Positions 31,948-39,627 of a stretch of 64,000 nt of DNA are shown in pieces; position 1 is the stretch's first letter; the number at the start of each line of letters is the position of its first letter. Source of the DNA: CAIVAT01 sp037139855 (GTDB taxonomy: Bacteria > Bacteroidota > Bacteroidia > Bacteroidales > FEN-979); the NCBI GenBank assembly GCA_037139855.1, contig JBAXFM010000001.1:13586-77585 (forward strand). The letters run 5' to 3'. The notes beneath the pieces were generated by a model. That model saw nothing but the letters and a program-made list of their open reading frames with translations. It had not been told where the DNA came from and ran no database searches. The position numbers and the translations under genes are program-made.

Positions 31948-32457
31948 ATGAAAACAGAACTTGAGATTACCCAGGATTTATTGGAAATCATTGCTGAATG
32001 CGAATTTAGAATTCACAATGCAAGAAAGGCTATTTCAGTACTGACCGGAATAGTTTATGAAGATGGCCCATGGAATTGGGATGAAAAAATTAAAGTTGCA
32101 AATACTGATTTGTTTCATGCGCCGGTACAAGATACGCAACTACCTGTACCCCCCCCTGTTACGAAACAGAAGGAAAAGCAGAAGAGAACGTTCGCCGAAA
32201 AGAACTGTGAAAATTGCGGTAAACCATTTATGCCAACGCATAATAAACAACGCTTCTGCAGAAAAGAGTGTAATCCGAACGTGGCAAAGAAACAACCAAC
32301 AGGCAAAGAAATCATTGAAGAAATGCTCGAATTAAACCATCAACCGGTTGCTCCGGAAAAGCATGTTGACCCGGTTGCATTTAAAGCGAAGATGGATCAG
32401 ATCAGGCATGATATCCCCATCCAGCGGGAACGGCCAAATGTTACACGAGGATTTTAA
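31948..32457 (+). CDS. Zinc-ribbon protein, unknown
   Basis: A 169-residue protein with a single zinc ribbon in the middle (CENCGKPFMPTHNKQRFCRK then EC, about residues 92-113; C92, C95, C109, C113), flanked by a helical N-terminus and a polar C-terminus. Such C-x2-C ... C-x3-C ribbons are common in phage proteins that touch DNA or the transcription machinery. It lies downstream of the 31872-31936 repeats, which may control it. Confidence 0.65.
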   Translation: MKTELEITQDLLEIIAECEFRIHNARKAISVLTGIVYEDGPWNWDEKIKVANTDLFHAPVQDTQLPVPPPVTKQKEKQKRTFAEKNCENCGKPFMPTHNKQRFCRKECNPNVAKKQPTGKEIIEEMLELNHQPVAPEKHVDPVAFKAKMDQIRHDIPIQRERPNVTRGF

Positions 32458-32467
32458 ACGAAAGCAA

Positions 32468-32866
32468 ATGGAAAAGGAACAGGTTAAATTAAGAATTCAT
32501 GGTGTTGTGTCGGATGTGATGATTAAATTTCATTTAAGCAATAAGCATCTTCATGCTCAAGAGATACCGCGAAATTTAGTTGTTGAGCACATGCAGTGGG
32601 TGCGTGATACGATCATCAGGGTCCTGGATAAAATCGAGGATCCGGATGATGTAAATTCAGAGCGGCCGCCGATCGGTATCATGCCCAGGAATGTGTTTGA
32701 ATACATGATAAAAGATCAGCGATTTGCAGAACTTTCAAATACGATCAGCAGATTTCTTTCCTTCGGTCGGTTAATTCCCATTGCATGGCTTACAGAATAC
32801 AACGAATTGATAGAATATTTGAGGTTACATAAACTCAGCGAACATGAAAATCCGGATCCCAAATGA
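32468..32866 (+). CDS. Early protein, unknown (132 residues)
   Basis: ATG 32468 is preferred; ATG 32438 is in frame but would overlap the preceding gene. The protein is helical, with a basic start and the segment LRIHGVVSDVMIKFHLSNKH. Its 3' end overlaps the small frame at 32844. No family recognised. Confidence 0.6.
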   Translation: MEKEQVKLRIHGVVSDVMIKFHLSNKHLHAQEIPRNLVVEHMQWVRDTIIRVLDKIEDPDDVNSERPPIGIMPRNVFEYMIKDQRFAELSNTISRFLSFGRLIPIAWLTEYNELIEYLRLHKLSEHENPDPK

Positions 32867-32948
32867 TAAGGAAATCCATTCTGTGGTTGACAACCTGGAT
32901 GGTGAACAGGTAATGAATGTTATCTGGAAAGAAAAGGAGTCCCGTTAA
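32844..32948 (+). CDS. Short frame, perhaps a broken gene (34 residues)
   Basis: MKIRIPNDKEIHSVVDNLDG then EQVMNVIWKEKESR. The other frame that follows (ERKGVPLKFTELPPDT, to a stop at 33027) has no start codon and continues in the style of the same protein. This suggests either a frameshifted remnant or a recoded gene; the region 32949-33036 holds that tail and nothing else. Confidence 0.4.
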   Translation: MKIRIPNDKEIHSVVDNLDGEQVMNVIWKEKESR

Positions 32949-33036
32949 AATTCACAGAGTTGCCTCCTGATACTCCATTTACGGATGATCGCACGCTCGT
33001 GGAACTTGTTTATCCTAATTCCTTATAATTTTTCAA

Positions 33037-33201
33037 ATGGAAGAGAAACCAATTATATTCAGTACACCCATGGTCCGGGCAATCATGTTCGGACAGAAAC
33101 ACATGACCAGGCGATTAAGCGGATTAGAAAGAATAAACCGCCGGGCTGACGACTGGGTTGGTGACAGCCATATTTCGCATATAATCCTATTCAATCAATA
33201 A
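33037..33201 (+). pseudogene. Truncated ASCH-like phage protein (54 residues)
   Basis: KPIIFSTPMVRAIMFGQKHM then TRRLSG matches the start of a widespread phage protein family (KPILFSTxMVxAIxxGxKTxTRR), from memory ASCH-like and usually about 150-250 residues long. Here the frame stops after 54 codons, so only the N-terminal part remains. It may be a decayed gene or a mini form. Confidence 0.55.
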
Positions 33202-33213
33202 CGGTTCATTTGC

Positions 33214-33221
33214 TATCTTTG
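33214..33221 (+). promoter_or_regulatory. Promoter -7 box
   Basis: TATCTTTG, an exact TAnnTTTG, 15 nt before ATG 33237. No late TGTCCTTT element is present at the matching distance. Confidence 0.6.
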
Positions 33222-33236
33222 AACAAAAATACACTC

Positions 33237-33452
33237 ATGAGTAAGACAGTTGAATTATCCAAGGCTCAAATAAGCACGATATTGTCGTGCATCAATGAGC
33301 GTGAGGCTTTATATCTCAAGGAAATTGAGGTTAACAAGGATAAAAAGGAACAGGTACTGATGGTCAAAGGCTGGAAAAAGAAGCTGATCGTTATTGAGGA
33401 GCTCCAGCGCCTGTTCGGTTATTCACGTTTATCTGTTCCCGGCAGGAAATAG
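33237..33452 (+). CDS. Small basic protein, unknown (71 residues)
   Basis: Start at ATG 33237 (MSKTVELSKAQISTILSCIN); TTG/ATG codons further upstream would overlap the promoter box. The product is helical and rich in Lys and Glu. It stands alone, with its own promoter before and a terminator after (33523-33547). A small regulator would fit; no family recognised. Confidence 0.6.
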   Translation: MSKTVELSKAQISTILSCINEREALYLKEIEVNKDKKEQVLMVKGWKKKLIVIEELQRLFGYSRLSVPGRK

Positions 33453-33522
33453 CACCGCACCATCTCCCCCAGGTTGATCGATCTCCCGCCGGTCGATGCT
33501 CAGGATCACTTCAGAAAGAACT

Positions 33523-33547
33523 AAGCCAGGCATTCGCCTGGCTTTTT
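33523..33547 (+). terminator. Terminator of the early region
   Basis: AAGCCAGGC and GCCTGGCTT form a perfect 9-bp stem with an ATTC loop, followed by TTTTT (overlapping the stem end). Confidence 0.92.
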
Positions 33548-33674
33548 AATTGGTGAAGTATGGAGCTGGGTGAGCGGCAGCGAATACAGCTCGGTACGAA
33601 CTCCTTATTCATTTCTCTCCTCCGGGGTCTGTTTTCGCCCCGCCGCCCCCTTTCTTTCTGAAAAATTATAGTGC

Positions 33675-33682
33675 AAAGGTAC
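33675..33682 (-). promoter_or_regulatory. Minus-strand promoter box
   Basis: CAAAGGTA on the plus strand, that is TACCTTTG on the minus strand. A transcript would run from about 33670 toward the hairpin at 33523-33547. The bases after the box (CACTA) are the same as in repeat copy 2 at 5817, but the rest is not. Confidence 0.4.
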
Positions 33683-33780
33683 GGTATGAAAATCGCAAAG
33701 AGTTGAAGGCCTTATACATATATATATTATTTATTAATTTATCTTTTTGACAAGTATACTTATAAGAATAATAGAAAATA

Positions 33781-33970
33781 TTCGTGCTTTCGTGCGCACT
33801 AAAATTTTTAAAATGTAACGATCTGATTTTGAGATTTTATGAGGGTGTTTTTTACTGCACGAAAATCGCACGAAAAGCACGAAAAGCACGAAAATCGGTA
33901 CTACTTTTTTAAATGCATTGATACTCAAATGGTTGCAAAATGAAAGTACGAAAGCACGACTGCACGAAAA
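33781..33970. repeat. GCACGAAAA repeat cluster (iteron- or operator-like)
   Basis: Forward copies of GCACGAAAA start at 33857, 33868, 33877, 33886 and 33962; a shorter GTACGAAAGCACGA lies at 33946-33959. Two inverted copies (TTCGTGC 33781-33787 and TTTCGTGC 33788-33795) lie upstream. The units are 9 bp with 0-2 bp between the central four, in AT-rich DNA. That is typical of initiator or regulator binding arrays. Confidence 0.75.
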
Positions 33971-34129
33971 TATTTGGACTTTTTACCAAGTATGCCTGTC
34001 ACTTCGCACAAACTTTTTTTGCTATTGGAATTCTGAGATTACTATTGGATTTTTGCTTAATAATTCTTATATGAAGGTACCATAAACATTGACCTTTATA
34101 AAGACAACAGTCGAACTTAATTTTACTCC

Positions 34130-34648
34130 ATGGCATCAAACATCATCATCAGGGTCCGGTGTGAACCGTACCTGATCCGGTTTCTTGAAACGCTGTACGG
34201 GGGAAGCCCGATTTCGTTTCCGAAAAATTCAAATTTCAATGCCATCCTGGATGTGTTCCTTGACAAACCGCCACTGGGTCATCACGACCCGGATCATGGT
34301 GAAAATACCCTGGCGATCCAGTTGCCATATTTCGAGCTGAAGGATATCCGATCGTACAATTATCTCACCGAGACAAAGCAGCGGATCTTCATCAAGGAAA
34401 TCTGGAAGTTTTTCAAAATAACCTACCGCCAGGATATCGCAAAATGTGTCGTGATGGGACTGGATCGCAAGGATGCAATCGAGCTTTTTATCGAAAAATA
34501 CGATTTGCCGCTCGATTGTTGGGATAGTCTGGAAAAAGATTTTCAGAGATACCTGAAACTCAGGTCAAAGAAACGCTTATTTAAAAACAATATTAGTTCC
34601 GCAGTTAAAGACCATGATTGTCCGGCCGTTTCCATGTGTGGAAATTAG
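34130..34648 (+). CDS. Candidate late-region regulator, unknown family
   Basis: A 172-residue protein that stands alone between the repeat cluster and the structural genes. The start (SNIIIRVRCEPYLIRFLETLYG) is followed by helical segments; residues about 85-150 (KQRIFIKEIWKFFKIT ... GLDRKDAIELFIEKYDLP) could include an HTH. I recall similar proteins at this place in Bacteroidota phages, without a known function. The position, and the shared late promoter motif downstream, make a late transcription activator a reasonable guess, no more. Confidence 0.6.
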   Translation: MASNIIIRVRCEPYLIRFLETLYGGSPISFPKNSNFNAILDVFLDKPPLGHHDPDHGENTLAIQLPYFELKDIRSYNYLTETKQRIFIKEIWKFFKITYRQDIAKCVVMGLDRKDAIELFIEKYDLPLDCWDSLEKDFQRYLKLRSKKRLFKNNISSAVKDHDCPAVSMCGN

Positions 34649-34684
34649 CGAACATGGCGAACGCGTAGCATAAAAATACAAATT

Positions 34685-35140
34685 ATGACCATCCAGAAAA
34701 ATTCAAATCTGATCCCTTCGGTATGCAAAATATCGGTTGTCCCGGTTAGTGAAGTCAGTTACCTGGGAAATACCACGGATCGATTTCATAAGTCCATTGA
34801 TTTTTCGGGTAGCATTGGTTGGACCGGGATATATTTCACCCCGGGAACCGCTGAATTCGTCGAGAAGCCAAAGGATACCGACGCGGGTGATCTGTTGGAA
34901 CAATCCCTGAAATTCATCTTCCCTGGTGAAGATGATGCAAACGTTTCAGCGCTGGATGCGCTCGTTGGTCCTCCGGTTCTGGTGAAGATCGAATACACCA
35001 CCGGGGCAGCAAAAATAATGGGCGACATGGTCAACGGCGCAAAGCTTTCACTGACTAACCAGGTTGCATCCAAGGGGGCAGGCTACCAGTTCGAATTCAC
35101 CTGCTCGGCTACATACCGCGCCTGCTGGCTTGATGCGTAG
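34685..35140 (+). CDS. Structural protein, first late gene (unknown)
   Basis: A 151-residue, beta-rich, acidic protein (YLGNTTDRFHKSIDFSGSIGW ... FTCSATYRACWLDA). It lies directly upstream of the capsid protease gene. The beta-sandwich pattern would suit a decoration or tail component. No family recognised. Confidence 0.6.
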   Translation: MTIQKNSNLIPSVCKISVVPVSEVSYLGNTTDRFHKSIDFSGSIGWTGIYFTPGTAEFVEKPKDTDAGDLLEQSLKFIFPGEDDANVSALDALVGPPVLVKIEYTTGAAKIMGDMVNGAKLSLTNQVASKGAGYQFEFTCSATYRACWLDA

Positions 35141-35150
35141 CCGCCTTTTC

Positions 35151-35186
35151 AGTCCTTTATACCACCACTCACACCTTATAATATTG
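35151..35186 (+). promoter_or_regulatory. Phage late promoter, site 5 (capsid operon)
   Basis: AGTCCTTT (35151-35158), 20 nt, TAATATTG (35179-35186). It differs from the other sites by the first base of the upstream octamer and shares the ATTG ending with site 4. Start codon at 35209, 22 nt past the box. This site is only in copy B, as copy A is truncated before it. Confidence 0.65.
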
Positions 35187-35208
35187 TGAACTCATTTAAG
35201 AGTTTACA

Positions 35209-36093
35209 ATGTTAAACCGCATTTTCTCCATTTTGGGCGCGCAATGGCTGATCCACGAGGATACAGCCGTTTCTTATTTGCCTGTGCTGATTGCCTTCAT
35301 CAAGGGACAGGAAATTCTGCTCAAGCCTGGTGAAGAGAAAAAGCCTTATGTGGTTGCATGGTCCGCCACCGATGATCAGATCAACACGGTTGGAAGATGG
35401 CAACTCGATGATGAAATGCTTCCGGAAAATTCTGTGGCAGTGATCCCCATCGAAGACGTGATCTGCACCTGGGACAGCATGAGGCTGGTCCAACTGCTGC
35501 AGGAGGTAAAGGCAAACGACAAAATCAATTCCGTTTTGTTCATCGTCAACTCTCCCGGTGGGATGGTGACGGGCATCGACCTGCTGACAAATGCCATCAA
35601 GGATCTTGGAAAACCATCCGTTGCCCTGGTGATCGGCATGGCTGCATCAGGAGCAATGTGGGCGATATCCGGATGCAGCTACCGGATTGCAAGTTCTCCA
35701 ATGGATATGATCGGGTCCATCGGGACCAAAACTTCCATCCAGGATTTTGCTGGCCTGTTGGAAAAGATTGGAATCAGCATTAAAGATATCTATGCCACAC
35801 TGTCAACCCGCAAGGATGAACAGTACCGGGCATTCAAGGAATCCGGTGATCTCGCTCCCATCATAGAAATGCTGGATTTCGTCAACGAGGTTTTTCATAA
35901 AACGATCCAGGATAACCTGGGCATCGATGCCGGATCTGAAGTATTCACCGGTGCCATTTATTTTTCCGCAAAATCCCAGGAGTTGGGGTTGATCAATGAG
36001 ATCAATTCCATGGACTATGCGCTTGCCAAAGCCTATCAGTTAGGACTCAAAAATAAAATTCTCAATCAATCAAAATCACTAAAACTCTATTAA
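35209..36093 (+). CDS. Capsid maturation protease, S49 (SppA-like)
   Basis: A 294-residue protease with the S49 core at about 75-240. NSPGGMV (residues 114-120) forms the oxyanion loop, GMAASGAMW carries the likely catalytic Ser147, and STRKDEQYR (K202) fits the Ser-Lys dyad partner at the expected distance of about 52-55 residues. MDMIGSIGTK is the family's typical strand. Phage S49 enzymes cut the scaffold and the capsid N-terminus during head maturation. The gene is 3 nt before the capsid gene. The catalytic lysine is my inference from spacing. Confidence 0.85.
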   Translation: MLNRIFSILGAQWLIHEDTAVSYLPVLIAFIKGQEILLKPGEEKKPYVVAWSATDDQINTVGRWQLDDEMLPENSVAVIPIEDVICTWDSMRLVQLLQEVKANDKINSVLFIVNSPGGMVTGIDLLTNAIKDLGKPSVALVIGMAASGAMWAISGCSYRIASSPMDMIGSIGTKTSIQDFAGLLEKIGISIKDIYATLSTRKDEQYRAFKESGDLAPIIEMLDFVNEVFHKTIQDNLGIDAGSEVFTGAIYFSAKSQELGLINEINSMDYALAKAYQLGLKNKILNQSKSLKLY

Positions 36094-36096
36094 ACA

Positions 36097-38259
36097 ATGA
36101 AACAATTTTTTGCGACCATCCTGGCATTCCTCAGTATCCAGGCATTTGCCAAGGATAAGGATGGTAAGAGCATTTTGACCGAGGAACAACAAACAAAGCT
36201 GAATGCTGAGTTTGGTGACGAGTTCACCAGCCAGTTTGTTCAGGCTCTCTCAAAGGATCCGGAGGGTAATTCCACGGACAACGCTACCATCGGCGCCATG
36301 GTCACTGCGATGACATCAAAGTTACAGGCCGCTGCCGCTGAAAATAACACATTGCTTGCAGCAAAGAAAAAGTCTGACAGCGACCTGCTCGCTGAAAAGG
36401 CTGAAAAGGACAGGCTCGCCGGCATTGTAACCGAAAAGGATGGCATCATTGCCACACTCAAAAAAACTCCGGAAGACGACCCGGAAGCAAACCGTAAGGA
36501 TATGAAGACAGATCCCAAAAACTGGAAACCGACAGGTCAGGATACTCACCTTTTCGGTAAAACCGATTCATTCTTTGCCCTTGACGCAGGTCACGGATAC
36601 AACAAACGTGCTTATGCAGCACTTTGTGCCATGCATGGTATCGAAATGGGCGCACCGCGCGCTGCTTCATCGCTTGATTATGCATCGCTGAAAAGTGACC
36701 TGGGCGAATATTACCGCGTGAGGATGCAGGATCGCATCCAGAGTTTCCTGCAGGAAATGCCCGACCTGGAGAAAGTATTCCCGACGGAATCAGGGTACCA
36801 GGATCAGGCCGTGCTCGTGAATCTCTTCCTCACCGATGATTTCTCACAGGCCGACAGCACTGCCCTGGGCAGCAGCTTTGACAACATGGTTAAAGGCGGC
36901 TACAAGTTCGAGCCGGAAATCCTCACCATGTACGATGTGATGTTCGTTCATAAATTCTCTCAGCTGAAGGAACTGGAAAAGACCTGGATCGGTTTCCTGA
37001 ACCGTGAAGGATCATCGACCATGAAATGGTCATTCATCCAGTACATTCTGGTGGAAACCGCCAAGAAACTGAAGAACGAAAAGACCAACCGGTCGATCCG
37101 CGGGGTTCGCAAAAACCCGACGCAAAATGTTGCCGGCACTTCACTGCAGGCCAGCAATGGTTTGTTGAAGTTCATCAAGAACCAGATTGCAGCTTTCAAG
37201 GTAAAACCCTTTGCCCTGGGCGAATGGACACCTTCCACCATTGCGGCATACGTGAAGAATGCCACGAAGTTGATTCCTGAAGTGTTGCGTGACTCCGGCC
37301 GGATCGTACTCTACATGAGTACCGACGCTTTGAGCGATTACCACACCAACCTGGAGACCCTTTACGGTTTGAACCAGGATTACAAGGCCGATATCATGTA
37401 CGTGAAGGAATATCCTTCGGTAAAGATCATCCCGGTGATCGGGATGGCTCCGAGCAAACGCATGATCTGGACCCTCGAGGGCAACATCAAGCAGTTCGAA
37501 GATCAGCCTGGTGAGATGCTCAACTTCAACATCGAGCAGCAGGACTGGACTTTGAAAGTCTGGAGCAACTGGCGCGAATCCGTATGGGCATACCTGGTTG
37601 GAAAGAAGTACGCTTCTGCCGCCGAGATGCCATCAGATTACAGCACTCAGCTGATCTTCTGCAACGATGTGGATGAGGCTGCCGATTACTTCATCAGCGC
37701 AGATGCCAACGACACCACCCCATCGGTGTTGAATCACACCTCCCTGGTGACTGTTGCCAATTCACAGGCTACTGCCATCACCACATTCGACGACTGTGCC
37801 GTTGGCCAGGAAGTCAGGATCAAGTGCGGCAACGCCACCAACGCTTCCACCATCGCAGCTTCCGGGAACTTCTCCCTGATCACTGCAGCCTGGACTCCTT
37901 CGGTAGGGGATATCCTTTATCTGAAGAAAAGAAGTGACGGCAAGTTCATTGAACTCAAGAGGGATGTTGTCAGCAGCACTGCCACGGCAATTGCAGCGGA
38001 TGATGTAACGCCTGATGTGACCGGCAATGACAAGTTCATCACGGTTGCCAATTCACAGGCCACGGCCATCACAACCTTCGACAATGCTGTTACGGATAAG
38101 GTATACACCATCTACGGCGGCAGTGCTACGAATGCTTCAACGATTGCAAACGCCGGGAACTTCGTTCTCACCGCTGCAATGACTCTCACCGCAGGTACCT
38201 GGATCAGACTCCAGAAAGCAGCGAACGCTAAGTTCTACGAAATCGACCGCAGCGCATAG
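36097..38259 (+). CDS. Major capsid protein with fused scaffold and C-terminal repeats
   Basis: A 720-residue protein. Residues 1-135 form a scaffold-like domain with coiled coil (AAAAENNTLLAAKKKSDSDL); the hydrophobic start MKQFFATILAFLSIQAFA resembles a signal peptide, but I read it as a scaffold helix. Residues about 155-535 are the HK97-like shell domain. The last 180 residues hold two 83-residue repeats (541-623 and 638-720), both with VANSQATAITTFD and NATNAST or SATNAST. The DNA of the repeats is also close (GTTGCCAATTCACAGGC at 37753 and 38044), pointing to a recent duplication. A related domain closes the neighbouring tail tube protein. The protease upstream would remove the scaffold. 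Confidence 0.85.
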   Translation: MKQFFATILAFLSIQAFAKDKDGKSILTEEQQTKLNAEFGDEFTSQFVQALSKDPEGNSTDNATIGAMVTAMTSKLQAAAAENNTLLAAKKKSDSDLLAEKAEKDRLAGIVTEKDGIIATLKKTPEDDPEANRKDMKTDPKNWKPTGQDTHLFGKTDSFFALDAGHGYNKRAYAALCAMHGIEMGAPRAASSLDYASLKSDLGEYYRVRMQDRIQSFLQEMPDLEKVFPTESGYQDQAVLVNLFLTDDFSQADSTALGSSFDNMVKGGYKFEPEILTMYDVMFVHKFSQLKELEKTWIGFLNREGSSTMKWSFIQYILVETAKKLKNEKTNRSIRGVRKNPTQNVAGTSLQASNGLLKFIKNQIAAFKVKPFALGEWTPSTIAAYVKNATKLIPEVLRDSGRIVLYMSTDALSDYHTNLETLYGLNQDYKADIMYVKEYPSVKIIPVIGMAPSKRMIWTLEGNIKQFEDQPGEMLNFNIEQQDWTLKVWSNWRESVWAYLVGKKYASAAEMPSDYSTQLIFCNDVDEAADYFISADANDTTPSVLNHTSLVTVANSQATAITTFDDCAVGQEVRIKCGNATNASTIAASGNFSLITAAWTPSVGDILYLKKRSDGKFIELKRDVVSSTATAIAADDVTPDVTGNDKFITVANSQATAITTFDNAVTDKVYTIYGGSATNASTIANAGNFVLTAAMTLTAGTWIRLQKAANAKFYEIDRSA

Positions 38260-38260
38260 T

Positions 38261-38294
38261 CCGACCGGGAGGGGACATAATCCCCTCCCATCGG
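38261..38294 (+). other. Strong hairpin between capsid and tail tube genes
   Basis: GGGAGGGGA (38267-38275) and TCCCCTCCC (38281-38289) pair perfectly around CATAA, with a further CCGA/TCGG outer pairing. There is no T run, so it is more likely an mRNA-stabilising or processing hairpin than a full terminator. Confidence 0.6.
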
Positions 38295-38330
38295 CCTATA
38301 GCCAGTCTTAACCTATAATACTTTATCGAT

Positions 38331-39140
38331 ATGTACGTAAAAGTTGACGTCAGCAAGCCCGGTGATAACAAGGGAGTTGGCGGGGATAAAAAAGCGACCG
38401 TCACAATCTTTGATTGGGATGATGTTGCCAGCATGCCGGCAAGGAATGCCAGCGGAATTGTCATTACCGGAAACATCACGTTGAATGCGGGCGCATACAT
38501 GAGCAAATTGTATGCAACCCAGAGTACCATCAAAGCCGGTGCCGACAGCGAAGGCGATCCTGATGCAAAAGGCATCATGCAGAGTGTTGAATTCGAACAC
38601 CCGGGAGATTCTCAGGCTATCAGGGAATTTCGCGCTAACTGGATGAACAAAAACATCGGGATCATCATCGAGCGTTGTTCATCTGTGCAGAAAAACCAAT
38701 ACGGAACGCCGTGTTCACCGCTTCAGATGGTTTTCAAAGCTGAAGACGACAAGGACAAGAACAAAACAACGTTCACGTTCAAGTCGATCAACAAAGGTCC
38801 GGATGTTGCCGATTACCAGGGAACGATGACCTACAGCACAGTGCTTGCAACCATTGCCGCAGACGCTGCTACCGTTAACCTGGTAACAGGTTCCGGCAGG
38901 TATGCGCTGACTTCGGGTGTTGCTGCAGCTGCAACCATCACGACCTGCAGCAATGCAGTTGACGGAATGAGTTTCACCCTGGTTGGATCCGGAGGAGCAT
39001 TTCCTTCTGAAATCACCGGTGATGACTTTGTACTGTCATCCGGAACGGCATGGACCGCCATTGCAGGCGCTGAGATCACCTTCAAAGCGTTCAAAAGCGG
39101 TGCAAGTGCATGGAAGTTCTTCGAATTGAGCCGCAAATAG
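38331..39140 (+). CDS. Tail tube protein with C-terminal beta-rich domain
   Basis: A 269-residue protein, the full form of the fragment at 1-393. Residues 1-150 (ATVTIFDWDDVASMPARNAS; QSVEFEHPGDSQAIREFRAN; IIIERCSS) resemble major tail (tube) proteins of Bacteroidota siphoviruses, from memory. Residues about 165-269 form a beta-rich domain that looks related to the two repeats of the capsid protein: TITTCSNAV with a ...FVLSSG ... FFELSRK ending, against AITTFDNAV with a ...FVLTAA ... FYEIDRS ending. Such extra domains often decorate virions and may help the phage bind to surfaces or mucus; that role is inference. It is followed by a terminator and then the candidate tail chaperone pair. Confidence 0.7.
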   Translation: MYVKVDVSKPGDNKGVGGDKKATVTIFDWDDVASMPARNASGIVITGNITLNAGAYMSKLYATQSTIKAGADSEGDPDAKGIMQSVEFEHPGDSQAIREFRANWMNKNIGIIIERCSSVQKNQYGTPCSPLQMVFKAEDDKDKNKTTFTFKSINKGPDVADYQGTMTYSTVLATIAADAATVNLVTGSGRYALTSGVAAAATITTCSNAVDGMSFTLVGSGGAFPSEITGDDFVLSSGTAWTAIAGAEITFKAFKSGASAWKFFELSRK

Positions 39141-39185
39141 CGGATAGTTTACGAGGTTAATTCCTCCCATAATCAAGTGTGTGTT

Positions 39186-39219
39186 ACCCGTCGCATGTCA
39201 TGGTGCGGCGGGTTTTTTA
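39186..39219 (+). terminator. Terminator after the tail tube gene (copy B)
   Basis: Same hairpin and T run as at 439-472. Confidence 0.85.
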
Positions 39220-39220
39220 A

Positions 39221-39256
39221 TGTCCTTTTCAGATTATATCAATGATTTTAAGTTTG
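39221..39256 (+). promoter_or_regulatory. Phage late promoter, site 1 (copy B)
   Basis: Same as 474-509: TGTCCTTT, 20 nt, TAAGTTTG. Confidence 0.75.
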
Positions 39257-39279
39257 TTTCGATTCAAAAACATTCAGTT

Positions 39280-39627
39280 ATGAAAACCGAAATTGAAAAT
39301 TATTTTAAAAAGGACCGCAGTCACGCCGGCGGCGTTCAGCTGATCATGAAACATTCCAACCGCCTTGCTCTGAAGAAACAGTGCAACATGCAACCTGAAA
39401 GTGAGTATATGACCGGTGTGATCCATGAAGAGCTGCGCGAGCTCGCCGGGATGACCCAGGAGGCGCTCAGGGATCTGTTTTCGGCAAAAGTGGCCAAAGA
39501 TATTCCCCAGGTGAAAGATGTTGTTATACCCCCTGTGAAGGCACAATCGGCAAACCCACCGGTGGCCACAAAAACCGCCAAAACCGTAAGTGGGCCCGCC
39601 TCAAAAAAAGCGAGCCGCAAAAAATAG
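39280..39627 (+). CDS. Candidate tail assembly chaperone, short form (copy B)
   Basis: Identical to the gene at 533-880, 115 residues. In this copy its upstream neighbour, the tail tube gene, is complete, so the tail tube - chaperone order can be seen directly. Confidence 0.65.
   Translation: MKTEIENYFKKDRSHAGGVQLIMKHSNRLALKKQCNMQPESEYMTGVIHEELRELAGMTQEALRDLFSAKVAKDIPQVKDVVIPPVKAQSANPPVATKTAKTVSGPASKKASRKK
39603..39610 (+). promoter_or_regulatory. Candidate -1 frameshift site (copy B)
   Basis: A AAA AAA G, same as 856-863. Confidence 0.6.

Larger units (their letters stand above)
33453..34129. other. 677-bp gene-free control region
   Basis: No supportable gene. It contains a terminator (33523-33547), a minus-strand promoter box (33675-33682), AT-rich sequence (33710-33850) and a cluster of GCACGAAAA repeats in both orientations (33781-33970). 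It separates the early block from the late regulator and structural genes and may hold the replication origin or a major control element. Confidence 0.7.

Noticed and set aside
33734..33928. 64-codon minus-strand frame over the repeat cluster
   Set aside because: It is low-complexity translation of AT-rich DNA and the repeats, with no homology-like features.
33781..33970. CRISPR array
   Set aside because: Units are 9 bp with 0-2 bp between them and occur in both orientations; there are no spacers and no cas genes.
36097..36153. Signal peptide on the capsid protein
   Set aside because: The hydrophobic first 18 residues resemble one, but the protein has a coiled-coil scaffold and shell domain with a dedicated protease upstream; a scaffold helix is more likely.
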